From: Moniliella sp. 'wahieum'
Taxonomy: Eukaryota; Basidiomycota; Moniliellomycetes; Moniliellales; Moniliellaceae
DNA length: 31,591 nt
Direction of reading: 5' to 3'
Assembly: GCA_003971905.1 (NCBI GenBank)
Contig: RSEE01000192.1
Span: 1-31,591 of the forward strand
Positions 20,107-31,368 of this stretch are shown here, piece after piece. Numbering within the stretch: the stretch's first letter is position 1; the number at the start of each line of letters is the position of its first letter. Under the pieces are notes generated by a model. That model did not search any database, was not told the DNA's origin, and worked only from the letters and a program-made list of their open reading frames with translations. Position numbers and translations under genes: made by a program.

Positions 20107-23100
20107 ATGACGCACCCCTCGTCTTCACGCCCCGCCCCAATTCCTAATCAATTACCACTTCTGTCGCCCACCATTCGCGTGGACGGTTCACGCGAAAATC
20201 CACACCATCAGGACAGTCTCACCACCGACGAAGGCAATATGGCTTCCAAGTTACCATTCACCCTTCCAGGCGTGATCGAAGGGGATAGTGGCACGCATAC
20301 ATTAGTGGGCGAGACGGGATTGTCTAACCTCCAACGCCAGCTTGTGGCCCAAGACTCTGAATCCTCTTCATCTCTCAACACCTTTTACTCATCGATAACG
20401 GCCGAGATCCCCCGAATGACAGTCTGCTGGATGAGTCCCAATGTCTGGACGCTCTTCGGCCTCACAAATCAACCAACGGTTTGAGTCTCAAGAGAACTGA
20501 GGGATACATCGAAGCCCTGAGGAATCAAAATAGTGATCTCAAGCGCGAGGTTTTCTACTTGCGCAGCCAACTGAGCAACATAAAGAACAGCCGAAAGTGG
20601 TCATCCAGCTCATTGAGGCACAGAACATATTGCCAAGCTGCGCATCAGAACGAGAAAATGAAAAAGAGTATATCATTATGTGATCGTCAGATCAAGTGCC
20701 TTAAGACCGAACGCGATAAGCCGAAGGCCCACCACTCCCCAACAGGAGGTACGTGTTTCTCACTTCTTTCCCTGATTACTATCATATACTTTTCTCAGTT
20801 ATTATATCTCTTTAATCAACCTGTTGGTTCCTCGTTTGTTAATAATTCTCTCTCGTTGATTCTTATTCGCAGGAATTGTTGGACCAACTCAAGAAAGAGC
20901 ATGCCAAGGAGCTTTCCCAGATCAAGGCGGAGCGGGATCAACTGTCTCTCAAACTGGCTGACACGAATTGCCGCTTGGATAAGAGACAATCCTCATCAGA
21001 CTTGACACGGCAACACAACCAGGAGATTGAAGAGGCCCCCCGTGCTCAAGTTGGGGAACTGGAACGTGAACTCGCGTTGGCGTTGCAGAGTCGGGAGGAA
21101 CAAGAGGGCCTGTTGAACCAACAAAATAAAGAGTTGAAGGAACGCTTGCTGCTGCCTTGGAGCTCAGAGCAACAGAACAGCCATCATCTAATGATGTTAA
21201 TCTCAAGCCCGTCTTTCCCAATTGACGAAGCCTATGATCAATTGCGAACTGAGCTGAACGTTGCTCACACACTCCGGATCAAGACGGAGGAACAAGTCAA
21301 GTGGGAGCATGACGAAGTCATAAGGTTACGTCGCCAATGCGAGCAGAAGGACCAGTACAGGGATCAACTTTTGCTTTGTATCGAGGATAATCAACGCAAG
21401 GCCAACATGACATTGAACTGGCGCGTGCCTTTCAACTTGCGCAAGAAGAAGAGTGAAGATGCTGGAAACAAAGTTGAGAAAATCAGAGACAGAGGCGGCT
21501 CACTGGGAAACCAAGCCAAGCATCTGCAAGACCAGCTGGTCAACCGTGATATCGACCTTGATACGGCGAGCCGTCAAATGGCTGAGAGGTCGGGGCAAAT
21601 GCAAAAGCTGGAAACCTGGATTGAAGATCGTGATGCTCGCCTCCATGCTCAAGGGGAAGAGATCGAGCGACTGCAACCCCAGTTGAGGGGGGCCCAGGCC
21701 AAGTTCAATCAGCGGAGCTATTCAACGAATCGCTCCGAGCTAGACTCGCTACTGCCCAAGAGAGAATGCGCCCTCGAAATCGCTTGGTCGAGAGCAACAA
21801 CAAGATTGAGATACATCAAGCCGAAGCGGAAGCCCAAGCTGAAACGGCCCAGAAGACGCGTGCCGAGTTGAGTACAGTCAAAGCTGATTTGGCCACTGCG
21901 ATTGAGCGTCTCGGCAGTGAGCAGCGTGCCGCTGCCCAGAAGACCCAAGAACAAGGCCGAGTTGGCACGTGAGGACGAATATCGAGTCAAAGCAGTCGAA
22001 AAAGAGCATGAGTGCAGATTGCTGGATAAAGCGCTAGAGGAGCTCAAGCACGGATGCAGCAACAGGTTCAGGACCAGCTTCAAGCCGAACTCGCAGTGCT
22101 GCAAGCACACAATGTAGAATCGTTTGCCGCCGAGAAGCACATGTTGGATCTTGAGATCGATCGCCTCCAGAGTAAAATTGCAGAGCTTGAGCGCGAGCTG
22201 GAGAAATGCACCAAGGAAGTGGAACGGAAGTCTGACTTGGTGAAGGAGAAAGACCTAGGTTGGACCCAAGCGGTACGCTTCTTTCTTCTCTCTCTTTTCT
22301 TTACTGGATGGGGAGTGGCATCTCACTGATCTATTCTCTTTAACTCTCTTTGTGCTGCAGAAGGCCAAGCTTTGTGAACTTGCAGGTAAATTGTCGGCGG
22401 AAGAGCAAGTGAGCAAAGGCTTCTCGGAACGGTTCGACGTGCAAAGCCGGGCCTTGTTGAAGGCACAAGAAGAATTGGACGGGCTCAGGCCAAACTGGAA
22501 AGTGTGGAAACAGTTCGGGCAGATGAGACGCGTAACCAACGCCGTCAGTGAACAAGTTGCCCAGCAGCTAAGGAACGTGATGCGTTGCTGATGCACATCT
22601 CCCAGCAACTGGGTCGTGTCATGGGGCCCGGGAATGGAGCCAGCATGCACACGAGGACGACGCATTTACCAACTTCCCGTCTTAAATGAGCGATCATGAC
22701 TCTTCTGAAGAGTGTGAGCGAATACGTGTACAGTTCGAACAACGCATCAAGGGTATCGAGGATAATATCACAGATCGTTTTAGGTAGGGCTCCCTCCCCC
22801 CAGGTATATACTCGGTCTCACCTGCTTACATTCGATTCACTCGTTTTCTCTTTTTCGTTCTCCAGTACGGTACATCGGCAAAAGACGCAAATACTACACG
22901 GATCAACCAGCTAGACACATCCATCGAGATGATTAAGGACAAACAGGTCTGTGGCACAACCGTATCGCAGCCAAACAGGCTGAGCTGGACGCTCTCCGCT
23001 CGGCTAACAACGAGCTGCAGATCCAAATCGGGTCAATGAAGTCGGCCCAGAGAATGGGACGAGTTTAAGCCCGAATACGACTCATCGCCCCCACTCCAGC

Positions 23101-23449
23101 TAGTTTGGAAAGCATGTTGACCGTTGCAAAGCACCAGCTGGCTGAGACTGAAGACCGGATGAAGGAAGCTCAGGTCCGTCACGAGCACGAAGAAGCCAAG
23201 TGGAAAGAGGGGTAAAGGAACTGAGTCGCAAGTTGAGCAAAGCTCTTCCCGTCCTTCCTTGGAGCAGCGCACAAAGGGACGGAAAAATGGTCTGACTACA
23301 AGAAGGAGCTTAAGCACCAGATTCGTCGAACACGCGAGGAGATGGAGCGAACCAAGAAGCACTCCAAAATGTTGGACGATTTGTTGGCTGTCGAAGGTGG
23401 TGGTATACCGCCTCCCCGACCACCAGAGCCGGAAGAGCCTACGGCATGA
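20107..23449 (+). CDS. Long coiled-coil protein with CM1-like motif (microtubule-organising scaffold)
   Basis: The protein begins with a Ser/Pro/Thr-rich region (ATG at 20107; upstream extension possible), then a short acidic segment, and then at 20478-20583 GLSLKRTEGYIEALRNQN joined to SDLKREVFYLRSQLSNI. This matches the pattern of centrosomin motif 1 (L-LKE-E--I--L--EN--LK--I-FL---L), which in fungi marks Mto1/ApsB and Pcp1/PcpA proteins that bind gamma-tubulin complexes. About 800 residues of heptad-rich coiled coil follow, for example LLDQLKKEHAKELSQIKAER and DLEIDRLQSKIAELERELEK. The C-terminus is IPPPRPPEPEEPTA. Introns: 20749-20872 (124 nt), 22273-22360 (88 nt), 22784-22865 (82 nt). 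Many frame changes occur. Residue similarity outside the motif is generic coiled coil, so the exact orthologue cannot be named. No C-terminal PACT or CM2 domain was recognised. Confidence 0.72.
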
Positions 23450-23602
23450 TCACATTTCGTTGCCCACTCGGGGATACTGGACTAGTCGGGGATTACTGGA
23501 CTAGGGTCTGTTGGTTTCGGTTTGTATCGTGTAGGGTCGATACCTTTTGTATTAGTCTTGACTCTCGAACAGTGTAGATGGGATGGTATAGCAGACACGC
23601 GT

Positions 23603-24554
23603 TCAGTAGATCTAGGCAAACGCGGTGGTCAGCACAGAGAGGAAGAGCCAATGCCAGGGTGGAACGAACCTCCTCAAAGGGCCGCGTGTCGTTAAAGCAA
23701 CTTTGAAAGACATCATTCACAATTTCCTTGGCGTGGTCCTCGCCCTTGCACGCCGGATTTCCCATGATCGACAGCACAGCGCGGCGACGTGCACATTCTT
23801 GGTGCTGCTTCATCACACCAAAGTGTAACCGACGCATTTCTCGGCCCCAACGACAGTCGCCCGACAAGGACGCCGCCCGTACTTCTGAGCAGGCATGCTG
23901 ACGTAGATCGGACCAGTCCACCTTGAAGCGACAGTTGTCCCACCAGTGCACCATTTCGTGCGCCACGTGTCTTCGAGGTGTTTCTTCGTCTGAATCCGGT
24001 TGCTGCAGATCAAGATACCGCTCTCACTGGGGGGATGCCCCTCGGGGGGGGGGAAAAGCCACCGGCAATTGTGGGTGGGCACGGACCGACGGCAATCTTG
24101 GGCATGGCGGATGGGGACACATCGGCTTCATCCAATGGTTGCAACCAATCACGGCAAGTGCTTGGTCATGAAACGATCATCGGGCTGGTTTCAGCGCAGT
24201 GCGGGGAGCGGGACGAGTCGGGAGCACCCATGCCGTCAAGTCAGAACGGATGAGACGAAAAACACAAACACAATCGGATACAAACGAACTATTGGCCAAA
24301 AGGGACGCGCCCACTTCTCTACCTGGATTCTTCGCTGAAACTCCTCTTCGGTTTCGACATGCTTGCTCCAGTCCTCGACCTCTTCCGGGGTGGCCATGGC
24401 CGGCGCATCACGGTGTTGGTTTCGACCACATCGGTGCGGGAGAGGATGGTGGGGAGGGAGGTGATGGGTGCTGAGATGGGCTTGGAGCGGCATGGGCGCT
24501 GTAATATACCATACAGGCGTCCCGCCACGTGTCAAAGTTGGACGCCGAAGCCAT
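23603..24554 (-). CDS. ATP23: Mitochondrial inner membrane metalloprotease Atp23 (peptidase M76)
   Basis: Atp23 is an intermembrane-space zinc protease that, in yeast, matures Atp6 and helps assemble the ATP synthase Fo sector. The zinc-binding HEMVH is encoded at 23946-23960 within [19 protein letters not shown], followed by the family block [45 protein letters not shown] and [14 protein letters not shown]. Upstream lie [15 protein letters not shown] and TSPMI, FMTKHLAVIGCN. The last exon follows a 58-nt intron (23669-23612, minus strand, donor GTTCGT, acceptor CCTAG) and adds only IY before the stop, giving the expected RPFEEIY ending. The ATG at 24554 starts [18 protein letters not shown]. 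One missing base near 24420 links it to [21 protein letters not shown] further intron starting after FQRRIQ (GTAGAG, about 24322) is likely, but its acceptor is unclear. The gene converges with the CM1 gene across about 150 bp. Confidence 0.88.
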
Positions 24555-24964
24555 GACCGTGATGGAAGTGAAGGTGGGGCTGCCGGTCAGAACAACAAGA
24601 CAATCCAATATCCATCGGTAACGGCAAGACAGCACGGGCTATTATGTAATGGTGCCGGATGGGCCAGGGCTGTGCGCCCTGACGAGCTTCCTTCAAGCTG
24701 CACTAACACTCGCAGTCAGCAAGTTACGTATGGGCCTATGGATGGGCACGAGAGAAGGGTGGCCACACCCCCGAACAGCCAAGTCGGGACAATTTTGGGG
24801 GGAGTGCAACATATGCATGTGCATAAGGTGCTCAGGCCTTGATTATCGCCTCACCAGGGCCATGGGCATGTGCGCCAGCCGATCATCCAACAGACAAGGG
24901 AGGCACAGGTTGTCCCATCATTCCATGAGACACCCCACCACGCATCAATAGACCACAGGACTAT
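24555..24964. other. Intergenic region between uL4 and ATP23
   Basis: About 410 bp between two minus-strand genes, holding the uL4 3' end and the ATP23 promoter. No TATA box or RNA gene was recognised. The plus-strand open frame at 24649-24951 has no protein-like pattern. Confidence 0.5.
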
Positions 24965-26078
24965 TTAAGGAGCGTGGAGGAACTCAAGGAACTTGGGGTT
25001 GAGCGCCACTTGGCCGGTTGGCAGCGGGCTTGTAGGTGCCAGCAGCCTTGGCGGCGCGATGTCAGCCTCGATCTTGCGCTGCACCTTGGCGTACGGGTTA
25101 AGACGGTCCATGACGAACTTTTGCGCTAGCGGGTTCTTCTTCTGGGTGAAGGGGCGCTTGGTCGCCTTGGGGCCAGCCGGACGAAGCAGCCTGGATCTCC
25201 TCCGAAGCAGCAGACGCGACACGTCCGTGTTGGTGATCTTGGCGCGGGGAAGGACGAAGCCCTTCTTCTGCGCCGAGGCAGCATCGTAGGTGCCAAAGAT
25301 CGAGTCGAGCTGCTTGAAGGCAGCCTCGGTCCAGATCACAAAGCGGCCAAGGTGACCACCGGGCGCGAGCTGGAGGAGGTTAAGGCGGTGAACCGACACG
25401 AGCTCCACACCGGGCAGGTTGCGGAAAGCGCGGTAGATGCCCTTGTCCTCGTTGTACACAACGAGGGGGCCGCGGCGCTGCACGTGACGACGGTTGCGCA
25501 GCTTGCCCTGGCCAGCACGGATCTTGCGCGAGTTGGACACCTTGAGCACATCGTCGTAGGCGTTGAGCGCCTTGAGGAGGGCAACCGCCTCCTTGGTCTT
25601 CGAGTAGGACTCGACCTCGGTGGGGACAACGAGGGGACCTCGGCAACCTGCTCAACGCGGTGGCCGCGGGCGAGAACGAGGGACGGCACGGCGGTCGCAG
25701 CCAGAGCCGAAGCAGTCGCAACACGCTTCTGGTTCTGGTTCGTCTTCACCCACCAGCGGCGCCACACCTTGGTGGGAGCAAACATGTGACCGCCACGGGC
25801 CATGTTACCGAACGCTGGCCAGCACGGTGGGTGCCCGAGCCGCCCACACGAGGGATACGGGCCAGAGCACGGCCGGTGCCCCACGACTCGGCCGAGGTCT
25901 GGTGGCCAGCCTTGGTGGAAACGGCGTAGGGTTGGCGCTTGTTCTTGGCCACCTGGGTGTAAGTAATCTGCACCACGTCGGAGCGGATCGGAGCGGTGAG
26001 AACGGCGGGCAGCGGCAGGCTTGCGCCGCTGGCACTGCCGTCAGCAGCGCGGACACTGACAGTCGCACGCGAGGCCAT
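24965..26078 (-). CDS. RPL4: 60S ribosomal protein uL4 (RPL4)
   Basis: This is a structural protein of the large ribosomal subunit lining the exit tunnel. The ATG at 26078 opens [18 protein letters not shown]. The conserved core follows: [117 protein letters not shown] and [20 protein letters not shown]. The span of about 370 codons matches the usual fungal length. Frame changes occur near 25818 and 25640 (each like a lost base) and a compensating pair at about 25190-25225, where the restored reading gives SEEIQAA. A further small disruption near 25045 probably scrambles the residues after KIEADIA, so the exact C-terminus (FLEFLHAP in one frame) is uncertain. No intron is obvious in the coding part. 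The gene is divergent from HMG-CoA reductase. Confidence 0.93.
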
Positions 26079-27357
26079 GATGTTGGAGAAGGTGCTGCTT
26101 GGTGGCGAGGCCGTCACCGACGCTGCCAGCTGCCCCCCCCGGCCACCAGCGGCCGTTCGGCGGGGCAGCGGCACCAACACAGGCGCAGTGCCTACACTGG
26201 AAAGCAACTGCGGCAGTGCTGGCGCTGCGGAAATCATTGCGCCGGGGGAACAACCCTAGTGAATATTGATGTCCCTCCGGGACCATGCTGGCTCGGTGAT
26301 TACGCGCACGGTGATGTGCCATTGGCGCTCAATCACATGTCACAACCTCCACATGGTTGGCTTCCCCGCATGGGCACCTCAGCCTGCTTCGCTAACTTTC
26401 GTTCCATAGGTGGCGTATGATTTGTAGCCTGGCACCTGTGGACGAGGTGGAGGGAAACCAGCTCGCTGCTCCCATTTCCCAGTGAATCCTCCAGTGGATG
26501 ATGCAGCCAGCCGTCCCTGCTCCCAACGTCTCCTTCTGGCTCTTTTACCGTGGCTGTAACGGACGGATGCGGGGTAGATAGTGTTGTGCCTGATGTAGCT
26601 GGAGGTTCCGAAAAGCTCAAGACCCAACAAGCGTCGCATGCACTGGCTCATCTATTTCGCCTGTCAGGACCTCATTCTTATCTTTTTGGTGAGCACTGCT
26701 GCGTCAACGACGGATCTGTGGACCGGACGCGGAGGAGCTGTGGCTAGCAAAGGCGATGTTGGTTTAAAGCCCGTGATGCATCATTTCCGTCGGCAGCACT
26801 GCGTGGACGCACCTGCGAGAAAGAGACGGTTGCGGGTGGATTGTCGCCTGGTGGAGAGGGCATGGCCTGGACATGGGGCAGGCATATATAGCGTGGTTTA
26901 GCTGAAGGGTGGCGCTGCTCTGGTGCAGCATGTGGAGCGTCCGGCAGGCACCGGGCGGGGGTAGCATGAGGCGAGTGTGGGGGAGCCGCGCAGACACTGC
27001 CGCGTGGCGCCGCTCTGCTGCGGCTGGAGCGCAGACGTGGCATGGCTGGCGTGCGGCCTGGCTGCGCCCGGTTGCCACCGGCCACGGCGCCACCCGGAGC
27101 GGAAGCGCCGGCTGCAGGCTGCTGTGACATGTGACGCGTGACGCAGCACTGCAGCCCTCCGCCCTTACACTGCCCCCGAGCGGCCTGGTGATCGGCAGGC
27201 AGGGTGCACTAGCTAGCTACCGCTGCCCATCTGCATCCAACGCAGCCCACAGGCCCTCCATCGCCCATCTCCTTCGTCTTCGTTTGCGTCTTCATCGTCG
27301 TCTTCGTCGCGGTCTTCGCCTCCGCATCCACCGTCGCCCTCGAGCGCTTCGTCTCTC
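26079..27357. other. Divergent promoter region of uL4 and HMG-CoA reductase
   Basis: About 1.3 kb separates the two start codons. A CATATATAGCG sequence at 26884 is the only TATA-like element, about 470 bp before the reductase ATG. Close to the reductase lies a TGTGACATGTGACGCGTGAC string (27123-27142), also found as separate words at 7148-7262. The plus strand from about 27265 to 27345 is a TTC/GTC-rich pyrimidine tract, likely leader or 5'-intron. No gene is recognised inside. Confidence 0.5.
27123..27142 (+). promoter_or_regulatory. Candidate upstream element of HMG-CoA reductase
   Basis: TGTGACATGTGACGCGTGAC contains three direct GTGAC repeats and the palindromic core ACATGT, about 220 bp before the reductase start. 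E-box-like CATGTG words are typical targets of bHLH factors, and fungal sterol genes are commonly controlled by the bHLH factor SREBP. The link here is inference only, since the same words occur in a gene-poor repeat island. Confidence 0.3.
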
Positions 27358-30300
27358 ATGCTGTCGCCGTGGTGCGTGTGACACGTGCCCTGCTCCGGCA
27401 GGCCACCCGCACGCCCATCGAGAGCATCGTCGTCGTTGCCATCGTCGCAACACTCGCCTACTTCTCCCTCCTCTTCGCCTTGTCGCGCTCCCATTGGATC
27501 GACGCCGTGGCTGCCTCCGCCGGCCTGCCCGCCCCCTCCTTCGCGCCACCCACTGTGTGGACACACTCGGCCTCTGGCTGGTCACGTGCTGGCGCCAGCG
27601 CCTCTGCGGACGCTGCGGTGCGTCCTGTCTTCTGGGTCGACACGATCGGCACCCTGCCCCAGCAGGCTCCAGCACCCAGCCTTCTTCACTCGCCCAGTCG
27701 TTCGCTGCCCAACATCCTTCCGTGCCTTCCCTGTCTACGCCCTATGTCCTGCCGGGTAGCCCCCCTGTGGTGGCTTGGACCCCTCGTTTGCCTCGGCCGA
27801 CTCTGCTCAAGAGACGGAGCTTCTGCAGCAGCTCGCTACCCCGTCCAACGTATCACCCCTTCGACACCTGGCGCATTGTCCCTGCAATGTCCCCTACTAC
27901 ATGGACACGCGCAGGGCGCGCCCTGCAGCAGCTTCGCTCATCGCCGCCGTAACAGTCCAGGCTGACTCGATTCGCTTGGGCTTACGCTTCTCGCGCTCTC
28001 TTCGCTCGCTTTGGCCACCTGATCCGAGCCGCCGATTCTGCCGATATCTTTCTCATGCTTTGTGTCTACATCTTTATGCACGCCACCTTTGTCAATCTTT
28101 TCTATCGATGCGCCGCTTTGGCTTCCACTTCTGGCTTGGTACGTTGCCCTCTTCTCTGTCTCCGCCTCGTCGGCGAGCTGACTAACGTTCGGTATTGTTC
28201 AGGTGCATCGGTTTTGATTTCGTGCACTTGTGCGTTTATTTTGCTCTCGTCTCGGCCCACTACCTTGGTGTGCACATCGACCCAGTCCCACTGAGCGAGC
28301 TCTCCCATTTTTGGTCGTGACTGTCGGGTTTGACAAACACTATAAATTGACCAAGGCTGTCTTCACTCACCCCGCTTTGCTCCATCGTCCCACCTGCACG
28401 AGGTCCCAACGTTCTTAGATGTTCTGAAGCCACCTTCGCGTTCGGTAGGAGCTAGCGAGGGAAAGCCGGCCTCAATGGGAACTCCTCCGCCGATACACCC
28501 AAGTCGAATGAGGATGCCTTTGTTCGGGCCCTGACTGCCCGCTTGCGCGAAAATCCCGATCTCGATGGGAGCTTCCCCGTCCACTGGCTGCCCGTGACGT
28601 GTTGGTGGGTGCATATGACAGTGTTGGCCAAGAAATCGTCGTGACTATGCGATCGAGTTGGCCTTGCTGCTTGCGGGCTCATGCATTGCTCCTAGTGGCC
28701 TGCATGATTTTGCCAGCTCGCGGCACTGATCCTTTTTCGATGCCATTCTTCTCCACACGTTTTACACTGGCATCCTGACCGTTATTGTGAGGTACTGCGG
28801 ATCCGGATCTTGCGTAAGCGCCGCCACGCTTCCCTCCCAGCCGCATCGGCCGTTAACAAGGAAGCCGCGCCACCAGCGGCGGCGTAGCAAGCGCTACGAC
28901 GACCGGCTCGGTTACCCCTACAATCAGGGTGCGATAGCGCAGCAAGCAGTCGTGTATCTTCCATCTCGATCACTCCTTCAACTATGTCTGCCCCCCTTTG
29001 GCTGGGATGTCAGCCCAGCTGCGTCACCGGCAGCATTCTCGGTCCCGTCGGGTCCGTGGGCTCTGGCACCGCCTGGTTGGCTCCAACTCTAAAAATAACC
29101 CAGTGGGCCGGCTCAAAATCTTGTTGATTGCTTCCTTCATCACGCTACACAGCCTCAACCTTGGTACCATGACAACACAGGCTTCTCGCACTCGCTACTT
29201 GCGTGCTGCCACGTCCGAAGTTGCCTCTACCTTACGTCCCCGAGCGCTTCCGTGAACGATCCGTACCAGCTACTTCGTCAGCGACACAGTTCAACTTGTC
29301 CTTAACCCCTTCCTCGCCGGCACTTGCGCCAGCGCTCGAGCGCTTTGCTCGTTCCCATCCCACTGGCGCCCGCTTGCAGATCCATGACCCGGTTTTCCTT
29401 TCGGTGATCGATTACTCCCTCACCAACCAGGTGTCGGCGAGAAAGCTGAACTTGCCAAGACATTGCCGAGGCATATGAGCAGCAATTCCCCTCCTGACAG
29501 TGTCGATCGCCTCATCGTCCTCGGCAACTCATTCAGTTCATCCTTCCTTCTCGACTAACAGCTCGCGCGGATCGACAGGCTTGCTTTCGCGCCACCAGTC
29601 GCTAGAGGTCTTGGGCAGCCTGATGACGGAATGGACCTCAATTGTTGGTGACCCTCTTATTTCCAAGTGGCTTCGATCGCGATGGCAGTGAGCATCTTTC
29701 TAACGCTACCTGCTCCGAGGCATTGCTCAAGGCAACGCAGCTATTGCCCGAGGTAACGCTATGGGTGCCGCTGCTTTTGCCGCTGCTCGATGCTGGGCGC
29801 TCATTTGGATGAAGCCGAGTCCCGCATCGCCAAATCGTCCCGTTCCAACTCATCCAATGCCAATCCTTCCCGCGCCTCCGCTCCCACGGTGACATTTATG
29901 CCGCCTCCCCCTGCGCTGATTGTGCCAGAGGAGAAGATCCTACACCTCCCACGGCGGGCGTGGACGCTTCGCAGATCCGTTCGTTCGAGGAAGTATTGGT
30001 GTACGACAATGGCGCCGGTGTGCTCTCTTGCGGACGAGGAAGTAGTGTTACTTGCCAGCGGGGAAAGATTCCTGCTTACGCGTTGGAGAAGGTACTTCAA
30101 GACCCGAGCGTGCTGTTCGTGTCCGCCGCGCTTGTTTCGCGTGCCAGCTTGACCAAAACGCTGGAGACGGGCAAGTTGCCATTTAAGAACTATAACTATG
30201 CGCAAGTCATGGGTGCATGCTGTGAAATGTTGTGGGCTACCTTCCTTTGCCGCTCGGCATTGCGGGTCCTCTTCACCATTGACGGCCAACTTACGCCAAT

Positions 30301-31368
30301 CCCGATGGCCACGACGGAAGGTACGCTGGTTGCATCCACTTCGCGTGGGTGCAAGGCGCTGAATGCGGGGGGGGCGTGACAACCGTTTGACGCAAGACGC
30401 CATGACACGCGGCCCCGCCGTCGATTTCCCCACTGCGGCCGAAGCGGCGCAGGCTAAGAGATGGATCGATTCCACCACTGGTGCGGCGACGATCAAGGCT
30501 GCCTTTGACTCGACTTCCCGCTTTGCCCGACTGGCCAGTTTGCGCACCGCGCTAGCGGGTCGAACCCTGTTTATTCGCTTTGCACCTCGACGGGGGATGC
30601 GATGGGCATGAACATGATTTCCAAGGGGTTGAGCGTGCGCTGACATTGATGGCCCCGAGCACTTCCCCTCCATGAAGGTTCTGGCCTATCGGGTAACTAC
30701 TGTACGACAAGAAGCCCGCTGCGATCAATTGGATTGAAGGTCGGGGCAAATCGGTGGTGGCCGAAGCGGTGGTACCCAACAAAGTGGTGAGCTCGGTGCT
30801 CAAGACCTCGGTGCCGCTTTGGTGGATTTGAACCTGAAGAAGAACTTGATTGGCTCGGCCATGGCCGGCTCCATTGGCGGCTTCAATGCCCATGCCGCCA
30901 ACATTCTTACTGCCATCTACCTTGCCACGGGGCAAGATCCTGCGCAGAACGTCGAGTCGAGCAACTGCATGACCTTGATGGAGGCCACGCCCGAGGGGAC
31001 TTGCGCATCTCGGTTTCCATGCCCTCCATCGAAGTGGGAACGGTGGGCGGGGGGACGGTGCTGGACCCACAGAGGTCGATGCTCGAGCTGCTGGGCATTG
31101 CTGGGCCGCACCCTTCCACGCCAGGCGCCAACGCTCAACGGCTCGCCGCCATCATTGCCTCCGCGGTGATGGCAGGGAACTATCGCTCATGTCCGCCCTC
31201 GCGGCCGGACATCTGATCAAGGCCCACATGGCTCACAATCGCTCCGCCCCTGCTTCCGCTGCCCACCCGGGCCATGTAAGTCCCAACCCAGGTCGAATTG
31301 CGGCGACGATGACACCCTTGGTCGCGCCCAGTATTCGTATGACCAAGGCGAATGGATCGGGCCGGTAA
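27358..31368 (+). CDS. HMG-CoA reductase, class I (frameshifted)
   Basis: The enzyme reduces HMG-CoA to mevalonate with NADPH, the committed step of sterol synthesis, in the ER membrane. The first helix is [20 protein letters not shown] (about 27415-27475). The sterol-sensing region shows [20 protein letters not shown], an intron at 28139-28202 (64 nt, GTACGT, branch CTAAC, acceptor TTCAG) restoring [14 protein letters not shown], then [20 protein letters not shown] and [20 protein letters not shown]. The catalytic domain keeps [28 protein letters not shown] (Glu), [29 protein letters not shown] (Lys), [20 protein letters not shown] with the following Asp, and [11 protein letters not shown] (His). 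All four catalytic residues are thus readable. The stop is at 31368 after NGSGR. More than a dozen frame changes occur. The start is tentative: the ATG at 27358 needs one missing base to reach [19 protein letters not shown]. Length of about 1,300 codons is on the long side for fungal enzymes. Confidence 0.92.

Noticed and set aside
29801..30673. 290-codon minus-strand open frame
   Set aside because: It is antisense to the catalytic domain of HMG-CoA reductase, whose residues are clearly coding on the plus strand.
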